Both the position numbers and the translations under genes were made by a program. A stretch of 64,000 bases of DNA from G963677325 sp963677325 (lineage in GTDB: Bacteria; Bacteroidota; Bacteroidia; Bacteroidales; Prolixibacteraceae): positions 62,001 through 126,000 of the forward strand of contig CAXXGM010000005.1 in assembly GCA_963677325.2 (NCBI GenBank). Reading direction: 5' to 3'. Positions 55,980 to 64,000 of this stretch are shown piece after piece. Within the stretch, counting starts at the first letter, position 1. Each line of letters opens with the position of its first letter. The notes under the pieces were generated by a model that was not told the origin of the DNA, did not search any database, and worked only from the letters and a program-made list of their open reading frames with translations.

Positions 55980-56750
55980 CTATTTTAAAAGTGGGAATGC
56001 ACCTAATTTCCTGATCTTCTTTCTTTTATAAGCCGAGAGGTTCCGCTGCCTTTTAGAAGAATGATCTGCAAAAGTTTCGGGCAGTTGAATGTCGGATAAA
56101 GGTTGTAAAGAGATAAAATTAAATCCGATGCCAAACCGGGAATTCCTGCCTCTTTTAAATACAGGGACAGTCTGCATGTAACATTCCTCCTGTTTTGTTT
56201 TTGCATGGCACAGGAAGAAGCTGCCATCTTTTGTCATGTCGATAAAAGACAACTCATGAAAGAAATTCTGCAGCATGGAGGAGCCGTAATAATCGGTAGG
56301 CTGGATGCATACCTTTGGATTGCCTTTGGTGGTATGGCCGATTACAAGAATTGAGCAGCCGGTATTTCTCCTCATGCGGTCAAGCATGGAAATCATGTAA
56401 GCGGCGCTTCCGGATTTCAGGGAATCGGGCATCAATTTGGAGATATTGTCGATGATCACCAGTCTGGCCCGGTGGTCAACGGCGGCTTTTTCAATCTTAT
56501 CCAGTAAGTCATAGCTGACCATCATCCTGTTGCCGGATTTTTCGTGCAGATAGATCAGGTTATGAATATGGGGATTATTGTCATTTAAAACGGGCCTTTG
56601 GAACAGGTCATGGGCTTCGAGTTCGAGATCGACCACCAGGACTTTCATCGGTTCACATTTCATTAAGAAGGGTATTGCAGGGTCAAGACTGGCGCCGGTA
56701 GCTGCCGACCAGGCGAACTGGAAAGCAAGCAGTGATTTGCCGTTAATGAA
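55980..56750 (-). pseudogene. Truncated RepA-like AAA ATPase (mobile-element replication type)
   Basis: The minus-strand frame from 56663 (ATG) is 227 residues. It has the Walker B LVIIDN and RepA/AAA_25-type VLVVDLELEAHDLFQRP and ILVIGHTTKGNPK. Upstream in the same frame (to about 56750) is INGKSLLAFQFAWSAATG, clearly the Walker A helix of this family. But the glycine-rich loop before GKS (normally FADTNxGKS) is gone, and sequence before it is unrelated. So the N-terminus has been lost. Such ATPases occur on plasmids and integrative elements. It sits at the left edge of the defence region. Confidence 0.6.
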
Positions 56751-56871
56751 TAATTTACAGATCCAAACTGCATTGATAAAAAGAATATTGAAAATTATGT
56801 AAGCGCCGATAATTGGAACATCAATATGTTTTTTATATTTGCTGAACCTAATAACTAATGAGCGACAGGTA

Positions 56872-57057
56872 ATGAAAAAACTGATCCTGGCCGGAGCGAT
56901 ACTATTCCAGTTAACCTGCTATTTACAGGCTCAGGAGATCAAATATCCCAAAGGAGCAACCATGAGTTTTGAGGAGATTGTAAGCAAGGCTTCTTCCGGG
57001 CAGATGGATCTGCATGTATCCCGCACATATGCGCTATATGCGTATACACAATCTTAA
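56872..57057 (+). pseudogene. 5' fragment of an exported-protein gene
   Basis: 61 residues: signal peptide MKKLILAGAILFQLTC, then EIKYPKGATMSFEEIVSKASS, resembling the start of larger Bacteroidetes exported proteins. It ends abruptly in YALYAYTQS, where the sequence changes to the low-GC defence gene region. The rest was not found to the right of the NACHT gene. It looks truncated by insertion of that block. Confidence 0.5.
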
Positions 57058-57116
57058 CGCCAAGTGTAAAAACGGCAGACGAGACAAACCACTAAACAAA
57101 AAATAAGTTGAAAAAG

Positions 57117-60100
57117 ATGAACTTAAATTATTTATATACTCCTGTTCAAACAATCATTGATCCACCTATTAATACTAATTCTCAAGAATTACCCTTAGAA
57201 AAACTATCTTGGGAGGACTTTGAAAAATTATGCTTAGCGATAGTACAAGTTGATTTTCCAATAAGTGATTGTGAAATATACGGGACTAAGGGACAGGCAC
57301 AAGAAGGAATAGATATTTATGCAAGAAAATCCAATGGAAGATATAATACTTATCAGTGCAAAAGGTATCAAGAATTTGATTTAGGTGACTTAAATAAAGC
57401 AATTGAGTATTTTAAAACTAAAAAATTTTACAATCTAAGTGACAGTATATATCTATGCACTTCATGCAAGTGGAGTAAAACACAAGTTCAAGATAGACTT
57501 GAAGAACTTAGAACTGAATTAGAAAAGGCTGATATTGCACTTGTAAAATGGGATAAAATTCAACTATCAAGGATTTTAAAATCACAACCACAAATAGTAT
57601 TTGATTTTTTCGGGCTGGAATGGGTAAAGAAATTTAATGGAGAGCTTGCTTTGCAACAAATTTCAAAATCCAAGAAGTTTGATGCACTGCAAATAATAAA
57701 ATTTAGAAAAGAATTGTACGAATTCTATTCCACAATTTTTAACATTCAAGATCCTGGCATTCCGATTAAAGAATTAAATTGTCCGTATACCATACAGGAT
57801 AGATTTATTATACCGGATATTCTTTCTAATGTAAAAGATGATAATTTTGAGAACACAGGGGAAAACCCTTCAAATTCTGCATCGCCGGTATTAAGCTTAA
57901 ACCAAGAAGAACTTTATTATGATGATTATTGGTACGGAGAAACTGATAATCAGTATACATATAAAAAAACAAGGTCAAATTTAGTCGAAGAAAATAGTAT
58001 TAATATTCGAATTAAAATAGATGAGGCTCTGATTGGTAATAATAAAAACATAATTATCGGAGATCCCGGAGCGGGAAAAAGTACTTTGTTGAGATACATA
58101 GCTTTGGATATATTAAGCTCTAATCCAAAACTAGAAAATATATCACAAGAGTTTGGCAAGTCATTGCCTGTATGGCTCCCATTTGCATTTATTACAAAGC
58201 AGCTTAGCCAAAACGACACGTTAAGTATTTCTGAAATACTTAATCTCTGGTTTAATGCTAATGGTAAAAAACATCTATTTGAGATTGCTAACCATGCATT
58301 ACAGGATGAACGTCTATTCCTTATCATTGATGGTATTGACGAATGGAACAGTGTGTCCTCTGCTCAGCAAGCAATTACAAGAATTGAAACAATAAGAGGA
58401 CTTTATGATTGTAAAGTTCTATATTCAAGTAGGCCATATGGATTTAGAATGTTGAAAGATTTTTTTACAAATCTAAAAGTCCTAAACTTAGCTGGTTTTT
58501 CTAAATCACAGCAGAAGGATTTTATTGAGAGGTGGTATAATAAATGGACGTCTTTACAGAAGAATATAACAGACCAAAGTTTTTCAAAAACCCAAACAGA
58601 CATTTTCATAAAAGAGTTAGAACAAACAGGAGATTTGAGGAAATTAGCTGAAACGCCTTTGTTGTTAAGCATCTTGATAATCCAAAAAATGCGGGATTCT
58701 GTATTGCCTAAAAATAAACTTGAGGCACTTAAAGAAATTACTCAATATTTGATTAATAAACATCCTTTAAAGCGAGTGAGTGATGCAGGAGTGGTCCAAG
58801 AAAAAAAAGTTGACTTAAATTTTGTAGATATTTTCTGTGAGTTAGCAATTTTTATTCAAACAGAGAGTAATGATGGAGTTATCTTGAAGAATGATGCACA
58901 AAAAACTATCGAAAAATACTTAATTACTTTCGCAGGTTATAACAAAGCAAAAGCAAAAGTGTATGCTCAGGAATTGATTGAGATAGGAGCAAACAATTTC
59001 GGCATTATTGTTGAAAAATCGAATAATGAGATTTCATTTGGGCATAAGCAATTTCAGGAATTTTTAGCTTCACAATATTTGTTTGAATCTGATGAGGATT
59101 TTGGGAATGACTTTATTAGAAAATTTGGAGCAAACCCTGCTTTCCATCAAGTAATTACAAACTTATTTGGATTGATACCATTAAAACAGGTTAAAAAGTA
59201 TAAAACATATTTCGAGTCTTTAAAGAACTCTGAATGCGAAATATGTCAAGAAAACTATTTGAAACTAATTTCTTATGAAATTGCAATTAATTTAGACAAT
59301 GCACCAAGCGAAATTTTAAATAGCTCCTTTGAATCTATAACAAATGAGTTTGAATACGAAACTGACCCCTTATATAAAGAGGCATTGCTCAAGCGCATTC
59401 TTAATGCTCTTCAAAACGGAAGATTGAAGGAGAAAGTTCAAAATTTCCTGATACAGTATTTTCCAAACCAAAATAAGTACAGGGATTATCGAGTAAGTAC
59501 CTTAAGATATTCAGACAAGTTAAATTTTCAGGAAATAGAATTTCTCAAAAAAGCATTTATCAACGGAACAATAGAGATACGATATGATGCTTCTTTAGTA
59601 TTTAAAAAACACATAAATAATGAACAAGTGTTTGATTTCATTAAGAGTATAATTTTAAATTGTTCAAATCCTGAAATTCTAGCTCTCGCAATAAACAGCA
59701 TTATAACAAGTGAACTTGAACAGAAAAAAATAGATGATCTCTTAAAGTCCGTCGAAGTAGAAATTTCAATAGTTCAATTCTTTTTATATAAATACAAAGT
59801 ATTTGTTAAAAAACAGACAAAAGGGGACTTAAAAAAGATATTGAGTATAATAAGCGAAATACCTTATCAGTTAAAACAAGAAGCTATTGAGTTATTAATT
59901 GATGGGTATGATAAAAGTAATAAACTCAAAGAAATATTAATTAAATCAGTAAAAAGGCAGAGTAGATTTATCGAGAATAGAATTACAATTGATAATAGTA
60001 TTGCATGGAAGATTCTTTTTCATTGCTTTAATAAAGATACGGAGGTAGTTGATTTGGTAATAAATCAGTTTCAAGATGAAGAATTCCCCTTTGCTTCTCT

Positions 60101-61466
60101 TGATAAACTTGAAATGTTTAAGCATTTGAACTATTATTTTAAGGGTAACAGTAGATTAATACCATCAGTTGAGAGTTGGTTAGACAAAAGATTAAAAAAA
60201 TATAACTTCTTCATTAATCCTGAAGTTGCATTTGCGAGTATTTTCGTCCATTCCGAAAGCATTAAAAATATACTTCTCAATGATTTACCCAATAGTGCTA
60301 TTTCACATTGGAATGTAATGGCATTATTGGAAGGTTGGTCAGAGGATAAAGAAATAAAAGAAAATCTTAAAAATTACTTTAGAACTATTGAAACAAATAA
60401 AACATCAGCTTCTGCACATTTTATCTCTAAAGTATTTGAAATTCAAGAGAGAGAAGAAGCAAAGAAAATTCTGGAAAAAATTCTCTTTGATGAAAAATTG
60501 ATGTTTAGAGAGAGAGCCATTCCTTCATTACTTGAAATAGACAAAAATTATTTTGAAAATAATATTCTTGAAAAGCTTTTAGGAGTACTTGAATCATTTC
60601 CTAAAGATGTTTTTGGACAATACTATACCGCCATTGAAGAAATTACAAAGAATTTCCACTCAAATACTTTGGTGCAATCTTATGTGTTAGATCATATTAA
60701 AATTGATGAAAACCTATTTGGTTTATTAGTTCGATATTTTCCTGAAAAAATAGATAAGGAACAGAAAATATTGAAAAAATCAATGCCTTTATCAAAAGAA
60801 CTCAGGCTACTAATTATAGAGCAAATTAATGAGTTATCTGTTTTGCCTGAAAATATTGAAAACGTTTTAAGTTCTTTTGACAAAGAGGAACAAGAAGAGG
60901 TGAAAGCTGATATGGCAATGTGTTTATTCAACCATATAAAGCACACAAATAAGAATAAAATAATTGATTTAGTTACCCCAATCGTATTTAAACGTGGCTT
61001 TGATTTTGAAATAATGAGAAATATAGCATTTACAGGCTTTTTGGTTTCAGAGAGATTAGATGAGTATTTTAATTTGGAAGATAATGAAAGTCAAAGCAAA
61101 GAAAGAGCAAATCCTGTTGATATTTTTAATAACTATAGTTTTAAAAGATCTTGCAGTGGATTAATGATAAAATCCATAATAGATAATTTTGATTATCTCA
61201 TTTCAATAACTGGCAAAGATTTTACACCTGTTTTAAAGCATGGAAAAACTGATAAAGATATAGAAAATATATGGGGCTTCTTTGCAACGCATTCTGCAAA
61301 ATCCTCTCCTTCCTATCCATATATAATGGAATATATTTCAGATAATACTGATAACATTAAAAGTAATTCACTTATTAGCTTTCTAAGCAGGACTTCTCCT
61401 AATAGTGCAATTTTAAAGAATATTTTACTTAGGATAATAACTAGTGTTAAGTTAATTTTGATATGA
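57117..61466 (+). CDS. STAND NTPase with PD-(D/E)XK nuclease and NACHT domains, IS-truncated (candidate anti-phage protein)
   Basis: The first reading frame is 1449 residues from ATG 57117 (a TTG at 57108 adds three residues). Residues 30-90 are an Mrr-like PD-(D/E)XK nuclease: LSWEDFEKL, then EGIDIYA with D66, and YQCKRY with Q80/K82. The NACHT NTPase has Walker A GDPGAGKS (315-322), Walker B LFLIIDGIDEW (400-410) and SSRPYGF near 437-443. A long helical, repeat-like C-terminal half follows (HEAT/TPR-like sensor). The order effector, NTPase, repeat sensor is that of Avs/bNACHT anti-phage proteins, so a role as a phage-protein sensor that activates DNA cleavage is inferred. The gene is more AT-rich than its neighbours, suggesting transfer. 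It is cut by an IS630 element; the end is at 62645-63213. Confidence 0.85.
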   Translation: MNLNYLYTPVQTIIDPPINTNSQELPLEKLSWEDFEKLCLAIVQVDFPISDCEIYGTKGQAQEGIDIYARKSNGRYNTYQCKRYQEFDLGDLNKAIEYFKTKKFYNLSDSIYLCTSCKWSKTQVQDRLEELRTELEKADIALVKWDKIQLSRILKSQPQIVFDFFGLEWVKKFNGELALQQISKSKKFDALQIIKFRKELYEFYSTIFNIQDPGIPIKELNCPYTIQDRFIIPDILSNVKDDNFENTGENPSNSASPVLSLNQEELYYDDYWYGETDNQYTYKKTRSNLVEENSINIRIKIDEALIGNNKNIIIGDPGAGKSTLLRYIALDILSSNPKLENISQEFGKSLPVWLPFAFITKQLSQNDTLSISEILNLWFNANGKKHLFEIANHALQDERLFLIIDGIDEWNSVSSAQQAITRIETIRGLYDCKVLYSSRPYGFRMLKDFFTNLKVLNLAGFSKSQQKDFIERWYNKWTSLQKNITDQSFSKTQTDIFIKELEQTGDLRKLAETPLLLSILIIQKMRDSVLPKNKLEALKEITQYLINKHPLKRVSDAGVVQEKKVDLNFVDIFCELAIFIQTESNDGVILKNDAQKTIEKYLITFAGYNKAKAKVYAQELIEIGANNFGIIVEKSNNEISFGHKQFQEFLASQYLFESDEDFGNDFIRKFGANPAFHQVITNLFGLIPLKQVKKYKTYFESLKNSECEICQENYLKLISYEIAINLDNAPSEILNSSFESITNEFEYETDPLYKEALLKRILNALQNGRLKEKVQNFLIQYFPNQNKYRDYRVSTLRYSDKLNFQEIEFLKKAFINGTIEIRYDASLVFKKHINNEQVFDFIKSIILNCSNPEILALAINSIITSELEQKKIDDLLKSVEVEISIVQFFLYKYKVFVKKQTKGDLKKILSIISEIPYQLKQEAIELLIDGYDKSNKLKEILIKSVKRQSRFIENRITIDNSIAWKILFHCFNKDTEVVDLVINQFQDEEFPFASLDKLEMFKHLNYYFKGNSRLIPSVESWLDKRLKKYNFFINPEVAFASIFVHSESIKNILLNDLPNSAISHWNVMALLEGWSEDKEIKENLKNYFRTIETNKTSASAHFISKVFEIQEREEAKKILEKILFDEKLMFRERAIPSLLEIDKNYFENNILEKLLGVLESFPKDVFGQYYTAIEEITKNFHSNTLVQSYVLDHIKIDENLFGLLVRYFPEKIDKEQKILKKSMPLSKELRLLIIEQINELSVLPENIENVLSSFDKEEQEEVKADMAMCLFNHIKHTNKNKIIDLVTPIVFKRGFDFEIMRNIAFTGFLVSERLDEYFNLEDNESQSKERANPVDIFNNYSFKRSCSGLMIKSIIDNFDYLISITGKDFTPVLKHGKTDKDIENIWGFFATHSAKSSPSYPYIMEYISDNTDNIKSNSLISFLSRTSPNSAILKNILLRIITSVKLILI

Positions 61467-61498
61467 CGGTTTAATTGTGTAGCTTTACCGAAAAACAC

Positions 61499-62634
61499 AT
61501 GGTACTTTATACAATTAAATTAAGCAAGAGTGAAGTTGAAGAGCTCAATAAAGTAATCAATAAAGGGAGCCATACTTCACAGGCCTTTCGTGCAGCGTAT
61601 ATTTTATTGAATTGCGATAAAGGCAAGTTCGCATCCGATGCCGACATTAAGAACATGGATATATGCAAGATTTTGCGGGTTGGAGAACGGACCATTGACC
61701 GAGTCAAGAAAAAGTTCATTGAAGAAGGTTTTGATAGTGTTTTGGAACGACGGGCATCGCCACAGAATTACACCAAAAAGGCGGATGGCGATCTTGAAGC
61801 AAAATTGGTGTCGCTCTGTTGCAGTGAGCCTCCTGAAGGATTTGCAAAATGGTCGCTGAGGCTTTTGGCCGACAAGATGGTTGAACTGAGCTATATTGAT
61901 TATATCTCACATGTAACAGTTGGCAAGATTCTAAAAAAAACGAACTTAAGCCTTGGAAAGTAAAGGGCTGGGTTATTCCTCCGGGACAAAGCAGTGAATT
62001 TGTAGCTAATATGGAATATGTCCTGGATATTTACAAGCTGCCGTACGATGAAGATTATCCGGTTGTTTGTATGGATGAATCACCAAAACAGTTGATCGAA
62101 GAAGTTGCTTCAACACCGATCAAGCCTGGACAGGAAGCCCGATTGGATTATGAATACATCAGACATGGAATGGTCAATATTTTTATGGCAAATGAACCGT
62201 TAAAAGGTAAAAGACTGGTTGAAATTACGGAATACAAAACAAAAAAAGACTGGGCCAAATTTATGAAGCGAATAGCCGATGAGATGCACCCTACTGCGAA
62301 AAAGATCAGATTGGTCATGGATAATTTCAAAACACATGATGCCTCTGCTTTTTATGAAACATTTGTGCCAGAAGAAGCCAAACGGCTCTGGGATAGGTTT
62401 GAGTTTATTTTTACACCAAAACATGGGAGTTGGCTAAATATGGCAGAAATCGAGCTTCACGTACTCAACGGACAATGTTTAAACCGGCATATTCCAACAA
62501 TTGAGGAAATAAAATCAGAAGTAGAAGCATGGAAAAATCACAGAAACAATAAAACCGCTAAAATTAATTGGCAGTTTACAAACGATCAGGCTCGCATCAA
62601 ACTTAAAAGACTTTATCCGTCAATTTTAAATTAA
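61499..62634 (+). CDS. IS630 transposase, orfA/orfB joined by -1 frameshift
   Basis: orfA (61499-61963) starts MVLYTIKLSKSEVEELN and contains the HTH region (ICKILRVGERTIDRVKKKF). orfB continues in the -1 frame with KPWKVKGWVIPPGQ and holds the DDE catalytic core: the first Asp in VVCMDES, the second in LVMDNFKTHD, and Glu in GSWLNMAEIE. The join is at the A8 run 61933-61940. Frameshifting of this kind is normal in the IS630 group and makes a full-length transposase of about 378 residues. Both reading frames look intact. Confidence 0.9.
61932..61941 (+). other. Programmed -1 frameshift site in the transposase
   Basis: TAAAAAAAAC: eight A (61933-61940). Reading CTA AAA AAA then slipping back one base gives KKNELKPWKVKG, which joins orfA to orfB. 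Confidence 0.7.
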
Positions 62635-62644
62635 CACAACACTA

Positions 62645-63213
62645 GTCCCCATGAGGGGAATAAAACTTTTGCAGGTAAATTATTAGGTACATACTTTGCC
62701 AAGGACAGTCAAGTTTATGAGGAAGTAAAAAAAGTTCAAAATTATTTTGATAGTGGCAGAATAATGGCACTATGCAATGGTTGGCCTGAAGAACCTAGTA
62801 TAAAAGAAATATTTGATGAAATTATTCAACATCAAATTCATATAGACGATTATGTCGGTTATAATCTTAAATTTTTATTTAGAAGTATTGATAATCTAAT
62901 TGATTTTTTAAAAAACATATTTTTAGATGCAAGCAATATTAAAAGATATCACAAATATTTTTTTATTCCGATGATTGAAAGACTAAAAAAAGATAATGAA
63001 TTTAGCCTAGTAATTAAAAGTTTGTTATTATCTAGTAACTCAATAAATGAAAAAATATCCTATTACAATCTGCTATCCCATGTTAATATGGTCGATGATG
63101 ATGTAAGGCTATGGAAAAGTAAAATAACAGATTTCAAAAATGACTACGGATATGATATTGTATCAAACAAGACCGTTCGTTTGAAAGATGTTTTTTACGA
63201 CTATTATTTTTAA
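62645..63213 (+). pseudogene. 3' end of the NACHT gene, cut off by the IS
   Basis: In the frame of the gene at 57117 (ACT AGT CCC CAT GAG ...) this stretch is open for 189 codons to the stop at 63213. Its middle is MALCNGWPEEPSIKEIFDE. It is an in-frame continuation of the NACHT protein (total 1631 residues if the IS is removed). The apparent stand-alone start at 62764 is internal. Confidence 0.88.
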
Positions 63214-63269
63214 ATGGAATAATTAACGTTACACACAAGCCGATAGATGCCTGATCAGCAAAGGACTGA

Positions 63270-63482
63270 AAAATTTATAGATTACTTTATTTTGCCCCGC
63301 AATTTGATGGTTATGACTTAAATCAGGGTGATGTAAGCCGCGGGATGAGCAAAGAAATTTCTGATTTCCGGGAAAGACAGAGCCTCTTTGGACAAATTCT
63401 GCTTTTGGCGGTATGGCTTGCCACTGGAACGATGGGTTTCCCTAAAAAATGGTACAATGAGGCTTTGTGGAAAAGTAAATAG
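63270..63482 (+). pseudogene. Gene remnant of unknown family
   Basis: An open frame of about 70 codons (ATG at 63345), reading KIYRLLYFAPQFDGYDLNQG, then FGQILLLAVWLATGTMGFPK and ending in NEALWKSK. It has no clear start signal and looks like the tail of a larger protein, in the region of remnants between the NACHT gene and the methyltransferase fragment. Confidence 0.3.
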
Positions 63483-63568
63483 TCCGGGAAAATGAGCAGT
63501 CGAATCAGCAATTCCTGTACGGCATTTCCGGAGATGAACAATGGCCAAAAGCATAATTAAATTTTCCC

Positions 63569-63614
63569 GTGTAGGAGAAGCTAATTTTAAAGTTTATGAT
63601 TAATTTTAGCAAAC
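63569..63614 (+). repeat. 46-bp leader repeat, copy A (upstream of methyltransferase fragment)
   Basis: Copy A of a 46-bp sequence, ending 16 bp before the ATG at 63631. Copy B is at the window edge (63955-64000); they agree at 42 of 46 positions. Confidence 0.8.
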
Positions 63615-63630
63615 TTTACCGAGATTGCTC

Positions 63631-63759
63631 ATGAACATCGCCCAAATTGAAGCTAACCTGCAAAAACTGATACAAACTTTCCAGAAAGCGTCTTTTGTAT
63701 ATGATCTGCTTTTGGCTTATGGTCATCCAAAAGCCTCGATTACGCGAAAAGAAGTCTGA
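63631..63759 (+). pseudogene. N-terminal fragment of an Eco57I-like DNA methyltransferase
   Basis: 42 residues, starting MNIAQIEANLQKLIQTF and continuing with FVYDLLLAYGHPKASITR, the typical N-terminus of type IIG/class I adenine methyltransferases of restriction-modification systems. It then reads KEV and stops. It has no catalytic motif and is a fragment. Confidence 0.6.
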
Positions 63760-63813
63760 ACCACTGATTCAACAGATTAAATGATTAACTATGATGTGTG
63801 ATTAAATGATTAA

Positions 63814-63945
63814 TTATGTACAACTTTTGGGAGGTTGTTGTTTGCTGGAAAAGGAGTTTTGGTCGGGCGGGGTCAACGGCTGACATTCTCTGACTCCAAC
63901 GGATTTGCAACATTACGGATTAGAGCATCTGATATGAAATGGTAA
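63814..63945 (+). pseudogene. Short gene remnant
   Basis: An open frame ending LVGRGQRLTFSDSNGFA, TLRIRASDMKW and TAA. It resembles the C-terminus of an unidentified exported or adhesin-like protein. No family is recognised. Confidence 0.2.
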
Positions 63946-63954
63946 AGTTTTTCT

Positions 63955-64000
63955 GTGTAAGAGAAGCTCTTTTTAAAGTTAATGATTAATTTTAGCAAAC
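63955..64000 (+). repeat. 46-bp leader repeat, copy B (window edge)
   Basis: Second copy of the 46-bp leader seen at 63569-63614, with four differences. In copy A it is followed by the methyltransferase start; here the window ends exactly at its last base, so the same gene is likely to begin just outside. Confidence 0.7.

Larger units (their letters stand above)
61444..62642 (+). mobile_element. IS630-family insertion sequence
   Basis: 1199 bp bounded by imperfect inverted ends. Left GTGTTAAGTTAATTTTG and right (complement) GTGTTGTGTTAATTTAA match at most positions, extending to about 26 bp. It is flanked by the TA target duplication (61442-61443 and 62643-62644), as expected for IS630/Tc1-mariner elements. 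Removing it with one TA restores the NACHT frame exactly. Confidence 0.9.

Noticed and set aside
57030..57110. Integron attachment site at the left border of the NACHT block
   Set aside because: Some TTAACGCC-like sequence is present, but no matched core sites or palindromic attC structure could be shown.
62764..63213. Separate small gene of 149 residues
   Set aside because: It is the in-frame 3' end of the NACHT gene; open frame extends back to the IS boundary at 62645.

Overview
The window looks like a chromosomal segment of an anaerobic or facultative member of the Bacteroidota, probably Bacteroidales or Marinilabiliales. The signs are Bacteroidetes-type gene families (NigD-like and SPOR/TPR lipoproteins, FloA with NfeD, an exported DPP5-like S9 peptidase, FucP/NagP-type sugar symporters, a thrA-PGM-thrC operon), weak Shine-Dalgarno sequences, and a promoter of the TTTG / TAnnTTTG type in front of a ferredoxin gene. 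Many computed ORFs begin at TTG or GTG; where an in-frame ATG fits the family better I moved the start there and say so. I saw no rRNA, tRNA or CRISPR array.

Layout. 1-9.3 kb: start of a cobalt transporter gene (cbiM), an AddA-like helicase-nuclease, an ABC-F ATPase, endonuclease III, a 2[4Fe-4S] ferredoxin, a Gfo/Idh/MocA oxidoreductase and a RACo-type corrinoid-protein activator. 9.6-14.3 kb: three thioredoxins (two exported, one cytosolic) among a lipoprotein, a small alarmone synthetase, a DUF1848 protein and a small Cys/Met-rich exported protein. 14.4-19 kb: alanine dehydrogenase, an aminotransferase and poorly known envelope proteins. 19-25.5 kb: an L-fucose locus (AraC regulator, fucI, fucK and a frameshifted fucP) with a 255-bp hairpin-rich inverted-repeat element before fucI. 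25.5-37.6 kb: a beta-helix glycan-active protein, an amino-sugar cluster (nagA, NagP-like symporter, two exported Gfo/Idh/MocA proteins, DoxX), and a GntR regulator with a broken cupin-type phosphoglucose isomerase and a sugar porter. 37.9-55.8 kb: asnB, ICMT-like methyltransferase, floA/nfeD, clpS, a TPR-SPOR protein, bcp, recA, the threonine operon, a NigD-like lipoprotein, an S9 peptidase and malQ.

55.9-64 kb is an accessory region with a different character. It holds a decayed RepA-like ATPase, a truncated exported-protein gene, and a long AT-rich gene for a STAND (NACHT) protein with an N-terminal PD-(D/E)XK nuclease, a likely anti-phage protein. An IS630-family element with a TA target duplication interrupts that gene near its 3' end. 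Removing the IS and one TA restores a single frame of 1631 codons. To the right are gene remnants, including the first about 40 codons of an Eco57I-like DNA methyltransferase. The 46-bp leader of that fragment is repeated exactly at the window edge, which suggests that a fuller copy follows outside.

Across the window, many intergenic gaps carry short tandem repeats (periods of about 7-11 bp), several with inverted copies, and one 24-bp block recurs just upstream of both bcp and recA.
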